This document shows, one piece after another, positions 56,747-64,000 of a stretch of 64,000 nt of DNA. Source of the DNA: Actinopolyspora halophila DSM 43834 (GTDB taxonomy: Bacteria > Actinomycetota > Actinomycetes > Mycobacteriales > Pseudonocardiaceae). The notes under the pieces were generated by a model that made no database searches, was not told the origin of the DNA, and was given only the letters and a program-made list of their open reading frames with translations. The stretch is from positions 1-64,000 of the forward strand of contig NZ_AQUI01000001.1 of the NCBI RefSeq assembly GCF_000371785.1, read 5' to 3'. The translations under genes and the position numbers were made by a program. How positions within the stretch are numbered: the stretch's first letter is position 1; each line of letters opens with the position of its first letter.

Positions 56747-58238
56747 CGCCGAGCGGCAGCTGTCACAGACCATGTCCGCGGCGCTGAGTGTGGCGTTGAA
56801 CGTCGCGGTGCAGGCACATCAGCGGATCGCCGAGCAGGCCCGGAAGGCAGCCTTCGAGCGGGAGGAGTATCAGCGACAGCTGGGCCGGCGGCTGGCCGCC
56901 GAGCGGGAGACCGCCGCGGTGGGCTGGTCGCGGGTGGCCGACCGCGAGTGGCTCCGCACCAGGCCGGACGAGGTGGCCGAGGCGTGGGCGTCCGCGGCGG
57001 TGTGGGAGCCCTACGATCCGCGCGCGGCCGAGGCGCGGGCCAAGCTCGAGTTCGCCGTCGATGCGGTCTACGGGGCCGAGCATCCGCTGGTGCACACCGC
57101 CCGCGAGTCCGGCGATCACGAGGCGCTGGCGCATCTGCTCAACCGCGCGGTCGAGACCGCGCCGGAGCAGCCGGTGCGCTACTACGAGAGCGTGCCCGAC
57201 GACCAGCGGCGCGAGTGGCTGCAGCAGCAGGTGTGGGGCCCGGACGTTGATGAGCAGACACGGATCGCCCGGTCGGGCGAGCTGGCCGCGGTCGAGCAGG
57301 GGCTGCCGGTGGCGGTGCTGCGGGAGATGGACGAGACCACCCGTCAGGCGTGGATCGAGCTCGGCGAACAAACCCCCGAGGAACGGGAGCAGTGGCAGCG
57401 CGAGTGGCTGCAGCGTGACCTGTGGGGCCCGGAGGCGCAGCACCTGACCGACGAGGAGCTCCAACACCGGCAGCAGCTGCTGGAGCATCTCGAGAACGGG
57501 GAGACCGCGCCGATGACCGGCCCGGCGTGGCAGGCGTGGCTGGACACGTACCAGCAGCAGGCCACCGAGACCGGGCAGGCCGAGCAGACGGTGGCCGCGC
57601 CGGAACGAGCCGCGGCCGCGCCGAGCCCGGACGGTGCGGCCGCGGGCCCACGCGCCGAAACCGAGGCCGAGCAGCAGCAGCGCGCGGCCGAGGCGGTCCG
57701 GCAGGCCTGGCCCGACCAGGTGGCCGAGCAGGTCACCTCCCGGGACGCGTTCGCCGCGTTGACCCACCGGCTGGTCCAACTCGAGCAGCGCGGTTATCCG
57801 ATGGACGAGTCACTGGGCATGGTGCCCAACCAGCGGCTGGTCGGCACCGACCAGCGGGGCAACCCGGTGCGCAACCCCGCCGCGCTCGGCGAATGGCACC
57901 TGGAGCAGCTGGTGAACACGGTGCCCGACCGGGGCCAGCAGACAGAGGGGCTGGGCCGGCTCGAGCAGTACGTCGCCGCGCACGCCTCGAGCCGGCCCAG
58001 CTCGACGACGAACACCAGCGCGAGCTCACCGCCGAGCACGGCCAGCGAGCAGAACGAGCAGCCGGCCCACCGCGGGGCCTACGACACCTCCCCGGATGCT
58101 GGGGTGCGTCTGGCCGGGCAGAGCCAGCCCACCCCGGTGGAGACCGCGCTGGGACAGCACCAGCAGCGCGGCGCCGGCGGAACCAGCGCAGGATCGCGGT
58201 CGACACACCGGCCGCAGCAGCAGGAACGGGGCCGGTGA
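56730..58238 (+). CDS. Large helical accessory protein after the relaxase
   Basis: 502 residues, strongly enriched in Glu, Gln, Ala, Arg and Trp, with two similar segments WGPDVDEQTRI and WGPEAQHLTDEELQ (each after EWLQxxxW), suggesting internal duplication. The end (from about 400) is disordered Ser/Thr/Gln-rich. It overlaps the relaxase gene by 17 bp. Probably a mobilisation accessory; no named family recognised. Confidence 0.65.
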   Translation: MTESADAERQLSQTMSAALSVALNVAVQAHQRIAEQARKAAFEREEYQRQLGRRLAAERETAAVGWSRVADREWLRTRPDEVAEAWASAAVWEPYDPRAAEARAKLEFAVDAVYGAEHPLVHTARESGDHEALAHLLNRAVETAPEQPVRYYESVPDDQRREWLQQQVWGPDVDEQTRIARSGELAAVEQGLPVAVLREMDETTRQAWIELGEQTPEEREQWQREWLQRDLWGPEAQHLTDEELQHRQQLLEHLENGETAPMTGPAWQAWLDTYQQQATETGQAEQTVAAPERAAAAPSPDGAAAGPRAETEAEQQQRAAEAVRQAWPDQVAEQVTSRDAFAALTHRLVQLEQRGYPMDESLGMVPNQRLVGTDQRGNPVRNPAALGEWHLEQLVNTVPDRGQQTEGLGRLEQYVAAHASSRPSSTTNTSASSPPSTASEQNEQPAHRGAYDTSPDAGVRLAGQSQPTPVETALGQHQQRGAGGTSAGSRSTHRPQQQERGR

Positions 58239-58248
58239 GGCGAGCGTG

Positions 58249-59226
58249 ATGGAGGATCCGGTGTTGCGCCGCGGCCGCCAGGGGCTGCCGGTGTATCGCG
58301 CGGGGCAGGCACCAGCCGGGCTGGCCACGCGTCGTCAGCTGCGGGCCGCCGGGTTGTCGACAGCCGGGCTGCGGGCGGCCGGGTGGCTGCACTACTCGCC
58401 CTGGCACGGGATCTGCGCGCTGTACGAGCAGGCCAGTGCGCGGCCGCGGCGGGAGGTGACCGAGCGGCAACGGGCCGCGCTGGCCGCGGGGCGGCGCCGG
58501 GCGCACGAGACCGAGTGCGTCGACTGTGCCGAGAGGCTGCCGTGGCATCCCACGTGGGGGCGGCGTTCCGAGAGGCGCTGCCGGTCCTGCGAGCTCGCCC
58601 GGCGGGAACGTCGGCACCAGGCCATGTTGGACCGCGACCGGCAGCGGGCGGCGCAGTGGGCACGCGAGGTGCTGGCGGATGAGCACACCGTGCTGCTGGA
58701 CTCGGAAACGACCGGGCTGTACGGGCATCTCGTCGAGATCGCCGTCGTGGCGGCCTCCGGCGCGGTGCTGCTGGATAGGCTGGTCCATCCCGGAGAGTCG
58801 ATCCCGCCCGAGGCCACCGAGATCCACGGCATCGACGACGAGCAGGTGGCCACCGCGCCGGCTTTCGCCGAGCTGGAGGCGCGCCTGGCGGCCGTGCTGC
58901 ACGGTCGCCGTGTGATCACCTACAACACCACGTTCGATATGGCGGTGTTGGAACGCGAACTCGACCGGTTGTTCCGCGCCACCCGCCCGGGCGAGGTGGT
59001 CGATCCGCACGAGCAGCATCCGGCCACGACAAGGTGGATGGACCAGGCCGAGTGGGAATGCGCGATGCGCACCCACGCCCAGTGGTACGGAGCCTGGCAC
59101 CCGGGCTGGGGCAGCTACACCTGGCAGCCCCTCGGTGGTGACCACCGTGCCCTCGGCGACTGCCGCACCGTACTGACCCGGCTCCACGAGATGGCTGCCG
59201 CCTGGTCGCCGGACCCGGCTGGCTGA
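58249..59226 (+). CDS. DnaQ-like 3'-5' exonuclease (DEDDh)
   Basis: 325 residues. The C-terminal two thirds carry all DEDDh residues: DSETTG (Asp151, Glu153), YNTTFD (Asp230) and DHRALGD (His299, Asp304). An N-terminal domain of about 120 residues holds four cysteines (CVDCAERLPW, CRSCELA), a zinc module. Proofreading- or RNaseT-like enzymes of this kind trim 3' ends in replication or repair. It ends the mobilisation operon, 10 bp after the accessory gene. Confidence 0.9.
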   Translation: MEDPVLRRGRQGLPVYRAGQAPAGLATRRQLRAAGLSTAGLRAAGWLHYSPWHGICALYEQASARPRREVTERQRAALAAGRRRAHETECVDCAERLPWHPTWGRRSERRCRSCELARRERRHQAMLDRDRQRAAQWAREVLADEHTVLLDSETTGLYGHLVEIAVVAASGAVLLDRLVHPGESIPPEATEIHGIDDEQVATAPAFAELEARLAAVLHGRRVITYNTTFDMAVLERELDRLFRATRPGEVVDPHEQHPATTRWMDQAEWECAMRTHAQWYGAWHPGWGSYTWQPLGGDHRALGDCRTVLTRLHEMAAAWSPDPAG

Positions 59227-59404
59227 GCACGTTCCCGCTGTCCTGGCCCGGATCGCTCCGTGCGGTCCGGTGAGAAAGCGACATCGTGAAAGGTCACCTG
59301 GGGTGATGGCGAGGTCGGTGTTCGGGCAGCGAATCAAGGAACAGCAGAGCCGGGCTTGGTCCTTGCGCATGCGACGTTGGGGCCCCGCGCTCGCAGAGTG
59401 TTTC

Positions 59405-59437
59405 GACCCTTCACGGGTGGCCGTGGGGGGTCTTTTT
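59405..59437 (+). terminator. Rho-independent terminator (duplicated cassette, copy 1)
   Basis: GACCC(TT)CACGG / CCGTG(GG)GGGTC with a 4-nt loop, then TTTTT. A nearly identical block lies at 62428. It is preceded by TTGGGGCCCCGCGCTCGC (59377), resembling the repeats at 62.2-62.4 kb. The rest of the 322-bp gap (59227-59548) holds no gene. Confidence 0.85.
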
Positions 59438-59488
59438 GTGTCGTGACCTGGGGAAACCTGATCTCTAGTACTTTTTTACTGAAATGGG

Positions 59489-59517
59489 TTGCGCCATGTA
59501 CAAAGTGTCAGTAGTCT
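59489..59517 (+). promoter_or_regulatory. Promoter of the gene at 59549
   Basis: TTGCGC, 17 bases, TAGTCT, within an AT-richer stretch, 32 bp before the start codon and 12 bp before GGGAGGAAG. Confidence 0.55.
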
Positions 59518-59548
59518 ATTACTAGATCCGATCAGGGAGGAAGACACG

Positions 59549-60691
59549 ATGACCGAGCAGACCGTCACTCCGATCTGCCTCGACCCCGGCGACAAGGGCG
59601 CGCTGGTGGTGCAGCTGTCCCGGGAGCAGGCGATCCAGCCCGTGCAACTGGAGCTGGACTTGCGAAGCGGGGAACTCCGGTTCTCGGTGGGGCCGGAGCC
59701 GTCCGATTCGCACGCTCGCCCGATCGTGCAGCGCAACGGTGTAGTGCAGGCGTGGACGGTGCCCGCGCTGACTCCGGAGGCCGGTAACCGGCTGTTGGAC
59801 GCGGTCACCGCCGACGCGCAAACCGTGCTCGAGCGCAGCCGACTCCACCCGCACGGCAGCGACACGTATGGATACCTCGACGACGCCGCGGTCGAGGCCT
59901 CCGCCCGGATCGCGAACGCGTGCGACGAATCCCGATTCGACGAGGATTCGGAGGTGATGGGCGCGATCGACGCGGGGGCGGCGTATGACCAGGTGATCAG
60001 CGAGACCGTCGACGAGGTGGGCCTGGTCGCGGGCACCACGAACGACGAGCTCGCCGACATGGCTCGCAAACTGGAAGCCGAGATGCTCGGCGAGAACATC
60101 GTGGTGATGGGCACCGAGCAGTGGCTGCGGAGCCAGCGCGAGGAGCTGCGCACCCGGCGCGAGGACGAGCTCGACGAACTCGGCGAGCAGATCGAGGCCG
60201 ACACGGCCCGGTGGCGAGCGATGGTCCGCGAAATCAACGACTGGCGCAGTCAGGACCACCTCGCCGAGCGGATCGGGAAATCCCAGAAAACCGTCAGCAA
60301 CATCATCAACGAGGCGCGCACGCAGGACTCTCCGGGCAGGCGGAACCTGGGCAGCCACACCGACGAGTGGTATGTCTTCGGCCGGGCGTACGCGCTGATC
60401 AGCAATGCACTCTCCCGGAACGGGGGACAGGAACACGATCCGAACGACGAGAAGTTCGGCTCGGCCCCAACCCGGCACAACTGGATGCTGCTGTACAAGG
60501 CGTATGCCGACAAGGGGCGTGAGGCGTGGGGCGAGGAAATCACGCAGCTATACGCCCACTGCGGGGATGTGTGGGTAGATAACTACCGGATCCCTGGCCA
60601 TCGACAGGAAGAGCAGTTCTGGCTGGGCTATCACCACCAGGCCGCCGCGCTGCGGGAAGACCCGCCGTACGTGCCGATGCTCGAGCAGTAA
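59549..60691 (+). CDS. Hypothetical protein with HTH segment
   Basis: 380 residues from ATG 59549. The N-terminal 90 residues are strand-rich; a long coiled coil (RSQREELRTRREDELDELGE) runs near 200-230; then DHLAERIGKSQKTVSNIINEAR is a good helix-turn-helix. The C-terminal 110 residues contain several Trp and His. Probably a DNA-binding regulator or replication factor of the element. No known family. Confidence 0.6.
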   Translation: MTEQTVTPICLDPGDKGALVVQLSREQAIQPVQLELDLRSGELRFSVGPEPSDSHARPIVQRNGVVQAWTVPALTPEAGNRLLDAVTADAQTVLERSRLHPHGSDTYGYLDDAAVEASARIANACDESRFDEDSEVMGAIDAGAAYDQVISETVDEVGLVAGTTNDELADMARKLEAEMLGENIVVMGTEQWLRSQREELRTRREDELDELGEQIEADTARWRAMVREINDWRSQDHLAERIGKSQKTVSNIINEARTQDSPGRRNLGSHTDEWYVFGRAYALISNALSRNGGQEHDPNDEKFGSAPTRHNWMLLYKAYADKGREAWGEEITQLYAHCGDVWVDNYRIPGHRQEEQFWLGYHHQAAALREDPPYVPMLEQ

Positions 60692-60739
60692 CCACCAACC
60701 GCCGCCTACAGGCCGACCAGGAAGCGAGGAAGTAGGACG

Positions 60740-61189
60740 ATGACTCAGACGTGCTCGCAGTGCGCCAGGAAGATCGCTCCCTTCGCGGAGTTCCCGATGC
60801 CGCAGCATCAGGCTCCGGACGCTCTGTGCTGGCAGTGCTTCGAGGAGCAGCACCCCCAGCACGCTGAGACGTACATGGAGCTGTACGAGTGGAGCAAGAA
60901 GCTGATCAAGGCGAAAAACCCGCTGATCGGTGCGGACAAACGCAGCGACATCGAAGCCGTTCAGGTGGACACCCGGAAGGAGATGCTGGGCGGGTTTTAC
61001 CACCTAGTCAGCGACAAGCTCTGGCGGATCTATCAGCGCCTGACCGGCTACGAGGAACCCGTCGAGTACGACGAGCTGACTCGTCTGGAGACCGCGATCG
61101 AAGAAATCGGGGAGGTTGCCCGGACGGTCCAGGAGGTGCTGGAGATGTCCGACGAGACATTTACCCGGATGCCGGTCAAGCAAGGCTGA
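60740..61189 (+). CDS. Hypothetical protein with N-terminal zinc ribbon
   Basis: 149 residues: CSQCARK and CWQCFEE (two CxxC pairs 25 residues apart) followed by a helical body (TYMELYEWSKKLIKAKN, LETAIEEIGEVARTVQEVLE). ATG 60740 follows AGGAAGTAGG. Same strand and 48 bp after the HTH gene, so probably one transcript. No family recognised. Confidence 0.6.
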   Translation: MTQTCSQCARKIAPFAEFPMPQHQAPDALCWQCFEEQHPQHAETYMELYEWSKKLIKAKNPLIGADKRSDIEAVQVDTRKEMLGGFYHLVSDKLWRIYQRLTGYEEPVEYDELTRLETAIEEIGEVARTVQEVLEMSDETFTRMPVKQG

Positions 61190-61206
61190 GGAGCAGACAC
61201 ACGAAT

Positions 61207-61269
61207 ATGCCCCCGACACTCGTACAGGAGGAGCTCGCTGTGTGGGAAAAAGAGCTCCTTGGCGAGTGA
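61207..61269 (+). CDS. Possible 20-residue micro-ORF
   Basis: MPPTLVQEELAVWEKELLGE, following GAGGAGCAG by about 15 bases, ends just before a perfect hairpin. It could be a leader peptide or meaningless. Confidence 0.2.
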   Translation: MPPTLVQEELAVWEKELLGE

Positions 61270-61273
61270 GCAG

Positions 61274-61308
61274 GTGAGACGGGGGCGCTCCTATCGCCCC
61301 CGTCTCAC
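61274..61308. terminator. 14-bp perfect hairpin
   Basis: GTGAGACGGGGGCG / CGCCCCCGTCTCAC with a 7-nt loop, no T-tract; 24 bp before the next gene, so it could also be a 5' regulatory hairpin for it. Confidence 0.6.
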
Positions 61309-61331
61309 CACCAAGGATAGGAGAGGCCGAG

Positions 61332-62159
61332 GTGGATCTGCGCATGAGCGAGAGGCGGGTGTGGTGTCGGGACTGTGGTGAGCGATCCCCGGTGGCGCGG
61401 GGGCGGTGCCTGCGCTGTTACAAGCGCGCCCGTGCGGGCACCGACACCGTTGCCCTGTCCCGCTATGGCCAGCCGGACGGGTACGGCTGGCACGGCATCC
61501 TCACCGAGGACGGCCAGCAGGTGCTCTGCCATGACTGCGGCCGGTGGGTGTCCGGACTTGGCATGCACGCCCGCGCGGCGCACGGCATGTCGGCAGCCGA
61601 CTACCGTGCTGCGCACGGTCTGCCCGCGGGGCGGGGCCTGATCTCCAGCGAGGTCAGCCGGCAGCACTCGGAGCTGGCCCGTGCGCGTGTGGGCACCCGC
61701 GCGTGGGAGCGGTTCACCGCAGCTCGGGACCCGGTTGCCGCCTCGCAGGCGCGCGAGCATGCAGGGGTGTCGGCCTCGGCCGCGCTGCGGCAGCGTAGCG
61801 ACATCGCCGCCAGCAACGGGCGTGCTGGCCGACGTGCTGCCGTGCGCTCCTGCCCGGTCTGCGCCGCCCAGTGGTGCCCCCTGCCCGGCGGATACGGGCG
61901 ACGCACCTGCGGCTCGTCTGCGTGCCGCCGCGCCCGGGCTGCCGAGCGGGCCCGCGCGCAGCGGGAGGCCGCTCCGCAGCTGACCCCGCAGCAGCACAAC
62001 ACCCTGGCCACGCTGCGCGGCGACGAACTCCGCGCAGAAGTGCTGCGACTGAAACACCAGGTCGGGATCAGCCAACGCGCCATGGCCACCGCGATCGGCA
62101 CGTCCCCCAACTCTCTGTCCCGGCTCGTCCGCGGAGACATCCCCGTCTCGCTGCGGTAG
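61332..62159 (+). CDS. MucR/Ros-like zinc-finger protein fused to an HTH
   Basis: 275 residues from GTG 61332. First CRDCGERS...CLRCYKRA (zinc ribbon), then VLCHDCGRWVSGLGMHARAAHG with SAADYRAAHGLP, the zinc-finger and following signature of Ros/MucR regulators, then CPVCAAQW...CGSSAC (third zinc site), and finally an HTH (GISQRAMATAIGTSPNSLSRLV). Three metal sites plus HTH is unusual. Likely a transcription factor. Immediately upstream of the repeat hairpin array. Confidence 0.7.
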   Translation: MDLRMSERRVWCRDCGERSPVARGRCLRCYKRARAGTDTVALSRYGQPDGYGWHGILTEDGQQVLCHDCGRWVSGLGMHARAAHGMSAADYRAAHGLPAGRGLISSEVSRQHSELARARVGTRAWERFTAARDPVAASQAREHAGVSASAALRQRSDIAASNGRAGRRAAVRSCPVCAAQWCPLPGGYGRRTCGSSACRRARAAERARAQREAAPQLTPQQHNTLATLRGDELRAEVLRLKHQVGISQRAMATAIGTSPNSLSRLVRGDIPVSLR

Positions 62160-62226
62160 CACAGCCCCCGCCGAGGCTGTCCCGCGAAATTGCGGGTGCG
62201 CTCTTCCCTGCGGTGCTACGGTGTAT

Positions 62227-62417
62227 GCGTTCCCCGCCGCGGCGGGGAGGGACCGTGGTCCTGTCTCGTGAGAGACGTTGGCCCCGCGCCAGCGGGGTTG
62301 ATCCGTAGCTGTGCCTGACGGATGTCCCCACGGTCCCGGATTGGCCCCGCCTTGGCGGGGATGGTCCGTAGTCACGTCTTGCGGACGTGTTGGCCCCGCG
62401 CCAGCGGGGATAGACGC
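62227..62417. repeat. Four CRISPR-I-E-repeat-like hairpin units
   Basis: Units start at 62227, 62277, 62340 and 62389. Units 2 and 4 begin GTTGGCCCCGCGCCAGCGGG and unit 3 ATTGGCCCCGCCTTGGCGGG, matching the palindromic core of type I-E repeats; ends read GATCCG, GGTCCG or similar. Intervals are 50, 63 and 49 bp, not a constant 60-61. The intervals share sequence (TCCGTAG ... GACGGATGT / TGCGGACGT), forming a second hairpin per unit. No cas genes present. Confidence 0.65.
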
Positions 62418-62427
62418 AGAACGTTTC

Positions 62428-62461
62428 GACCCCTCACGGGCGACCGTGGGGGGTCATTTTT
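62428..62461 (+). terminator. Rho-independent terminator (duplicated cassette, copy 2)
   Basis: GACCCC-CACGG / CCGTG-GGGGTC, 4-nt loop, then ATTTTT. It directly follows the hairpin units, so a plus-strand transcript of the array would end here. Confidence 0.88.
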
Positions 62462-62481
62462 GTGTCGTGGTGGGCACCCGT

Positions 62482-62510
62482 TTGACATCTCAGTGGGTAC
62501 CCACTATTAT
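62482..62510 (+). promoter_or_regulatory. Consensus promoter with palindromic operator in the spacer
   Basis: TTGACA, 17 bases, TATTAT: a near-perfect sigma70 promoter. The spacer holds the 14-bp palindrome AGTGGGTACCCACT (62492-62505), so a dimeric repressor there would block polymerase. A half-like GTGGGCACCC lies at 62470. Confidence 0.85.
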
Positions 62511-62564
62511 TCTTCGTGTTGTCCCCCTCACTGTATGTGAGGCCGACAGACTGAGGAGATTCTG

Positions 62565-63491
62565 ATGCTGGTTGTTACCGCTGACATGATCTGCGACCTG
62601 GTCAACTACAACCCGGGCCTGGAGGCCCGCGAGGTCGCGATCGCTCTCGGCGAGCAAGGCTGGGATGTCTGCGTCACCGTAAACGGCACTCCGGGGCCGG
62701 TGCTAATGACCGCCGAGGATGCCTACGCGTTTCTCGGTGGTGGGTCCGAGATGCTCGACGAGGAAGACGGCGACGAGCTCGCCGAAGCGCTGGCCACCCC
62801 GGATCCGAAAGACGCCCCGTGTGGTGCCTACCGGATTCCCCGCGAGGACGGCTCCCTCGGGGAGCCGGATCCCGAGGTGGATTACCGGGTCGTCGCCGGG
62901 GAGATGAGCCTGGCGGACGAGTTCAACGACCTGGATGAGCAGGGCTGGGACTGGGACGAGGCGTGGTGGTTCGACCTGGACCGGGCCACGAGACTGGTCG
63001 AGGAGATCCCCGGGGCCATCGACCGGGGTGCTGCCTACGAGCTGTGGCTGACCGAGGGCGGGTCCTATGTGGTGCGTACCCGCTCGATCGGGGCCGGTCA
63101 CCCCGGCAGCCAGTGGTCCTACATGCCGGCCGAAGAGGCGTCCCGGTGGATGTATCGGCTTGAGGACGACCGCATCGACCATGACGCGCTGCCGCTGCTG
63201 ATGCGTGCTGCCCGGAACGCGGCGGAGTTGGTCGAGCAGCTTGTCGTGCCCGAACTGCCAGCAATCGACCCGCAGGCTCGGCGCGCCGCGGCGCGACAGC
63301 GTGAAGACCAGGCCGCCGAGACGTTCGAACAGGCCCGTGTGCTGTCGGAGCTGCTGCGTAACACGGTGCTGGCCGATATCAAGCAAGCCCGGTTCGAGTC
63401 GGCGCGGGTGGTGCTGCGTGCCCACGACGGCGACCGGAACGCGGCCGGGGATGTGCTCGGGATCGCGGCCACGAACAAACTGCTCCAGTAA
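62565..63491 (+). CDS. Hypothetical protein (308 aa)
   Basis: ATG 62565 has GAGGAG six bases upstream and the consensus promoter 55 bp upstream. Acidic throughout; the N-terminal 60 residues look alpha/beta (DVCVTVNGTPGPVLM), the middle is rich in Trp/Asp (LDEQGWDWDEAWWFDLD), and the C-terminal 90 residues are helical (RAAARQREDQAAETFEQARV). No family recognised. It should be strongly expressed unless the operator is occupied. Confidence 0.65.
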   Translation: MLVVTADMICDLVNYNPGLEAREVAIALGEQGWDVCVTVNGTPGPVLMTAEDAYAFLGGGSEMLDEEDGDELAEALATPDPKDAPCGAYRIPREDGSLGEPDPEVDYRVVAGEMSLADEFNDLDEQGWDWDEAWWFDLDRATRLVEEIPGAIDRGAAYELWLTEGGSYVVRTRSIGAGHPGSQWSYMPAEEASRWMYRLEDDRIDHDALPLLMRAARNAAELVEQLVVPELPAIDPQARRAAARQREDQAAETFEQARVLSELLRNTVLADIKQARFESARVVLRAHDGDRNAAGDVLGIAATNKLLQ

Positions 63492-63549
63492 CGACGCATC
63501 GACGAGACGTCGGGGCCGCCCGCGGGCGGCCCCGGTGAGGAGAACACCT

Positions 63550-64000
63550 GTGACTGAGACCGACACCGACACTGAGATGGGCCTCGATCTGGCCTGTGGC
63601 TGGCACGTGCTGCCGCTGGGCGGGCACCAGCAGTTGGCCCGGCACGTGGATCGGTGGCTCATCCCGACCCCCGATGCCTACCAGGAGGCTCAAACGCTGC
63701 TGGCCATGACCTACGCCACCCCGCTCCGAGAACGGGAAACCGTACTCGCCCAGGCTGGTCAGCTGGCACGTGCCTACGGACGGCACCTCGCCGGGAACAC
63801 AGACCTGTCGGACGCGGCCGCGGTGCGCGTGGGCACCGTTCCGCTGGCCGGGTACCTGGCGGTGCTGTGCGTACAGGAACACCGCCGCGCCGACGACGAC
63901 CTCGACCCGCTGCTGCTCGAGCACGTCGAGGCGGTCCGACACAGCCTGTGGCCACCGGACGGCCCGGTCCGCCCCGACCGGGACGCGATGCAGGCAGGCC
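63550..64000 (+). CDS. Hypothetical protein, 3' end beyond window
   Basis: GTG 63550 with GAGGAG eight bases upstream opens a frame that stays open to the right edge (150 residues seen). Helical (AYQEAQTLLAMTYATPLRER, VLAQAGQLARAYGRHLAG) with HVLPLGGHQQL near the start and an Asp-rich patch. It follows the previous gene by 58 bp. No family recognised. Confidence 0.55.
   Translation, partial: MTETDTDTEMGLDLACGWHVLPLGGHQQLARHVDRWLIPTPDAYQEAQTLLAMTYATPLRERETVLAQAGQLARAYGRHLAGNTDLSDAAAVRVGTVPLAGYLAVLCVQEHRRADDDLDPLLLEHVEAVRHSLWPPDGPVRPDRDAMQAG

Noticed and set aside
62227-62417. A genuine CRISPR array
   Set aside because: Only four imperfect repeats, intervals of 50, 63 and 49 bp, and interval sequences that resemble each other and form hairpins; no cas genes. 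Kept as a repeat element instead.
1-64000. Integrative element (ICE) with integrase and att sites
   Set aside because: No serine or tyrosine recombinase, tRNA gene or paired att-like direct repeats seen in the window; partition and replication genes favour a plasmid, though the missing ends could change this.
1-64000. Insertion sequences or transposases
   Set aside because: No DDE or other transposase signature and no terminal inverted repeats bounding a gene were found.

Overview
High-GC actinobacterial DNA (GC-rich third codon positions, GGAGG-type ribosome sites, WhiB, SCO6880/SCO6881-type conjugation proteins, DUF574 methyltransferases), most likely from a Pseudonocardiales-type host. 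It looks like the interior of a large conjugative plasmid. There are no rRNA, tRNA or metabolic genes and no recognisable integrase, but there is a ParA partition pair, SSB, a DNA sliding clamp, a relaxase, a type IV secretion (T4SS) gene set and two putative replication initiators. Both window edges cut genes. Layout: 0-2 kb holds small hypothetical genes including an M41-like peptidase. 2.1-10.45 kb (minus) is a tightly overlapping T4SS operon (DUF4913, VirD4/TraG-like, VirB4-like, SCO6880-like, VirB6-like, VirB8-like, VirB2-like, DUF6668). 10.7-12.3 kb (plus) encodes a cell-wall hydrolase and a lipoprotein that belong with it. 12.4-14.1 kb has tandem S-adenosylmethionine methyltransferases. 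15.2-19.4 kb (minus) is a type VII (WXG/SseB-like) operon with a polymorphic toxin whose tail resembles pierisin/scabin ADP-ribosyltransferases, beside a likely immunity gene. 19.6-22.7 kb is an ImmA-type peptidase, membrane protein and two HTH regulators. 22.9-32.3 kb is a replication-like region with two winged-helix, lambda-O-like genes that each carry a cluster of DNA repeats inside the coding sequence, a UvrD-like helicase, WhiB, and many very small genes. 32.4-38.5 kb (minus) looks like a second, Streptomyces-type transfer module: an FtsK/TraB-like translocase next to 12-bp tandem repeats, plus Spd-like membrane proteins, facing a GntR regulator with three operators. 40.7-42 kb is partition. 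42.2-54.2 kb is an accessory series of single genes (ssb, dnaN, SLOG, DUF3560, DNA methyltransferase, ArdC-like, PP2C-like), nearly all separated by strong hairpins. 54.6-59.2 kb holds a candidate oriT, MobC-like protein, relaxase, accessory protein and a DnaQ-like exonuclease. 59.2-64 kb holds DNA-binding proteins and a tandem hairpin unit resembling type I-E CRISPR repeats. How it works together: the relaxase and oriT region supply a processed strand, the VirD4 and VirB-like proteins would form the channel, and the hydrolase opens the wall. The TraB-like protein suggests a second double-stranded DNA transfer route, apparently controlled by the GntR protein. SSB, clamp, helicase, exonuclease, initiators and ParA would support replication and maintenance. 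The most unusual observations are non-coding: a roughly 430-nt highly structured RNA candidate at 52.17-52.60 kb, out-of-phase 23-bp iterons inside a coding sequence at 31.1 kb, a promoter- and terminator-bounded small RNA at 30.4 kb, and CRISPR-repeat-like tandem hairpins ending in a terminator at 62.2-62.46 kb. All family assignments come from reading motifs by eye; no database search was run.
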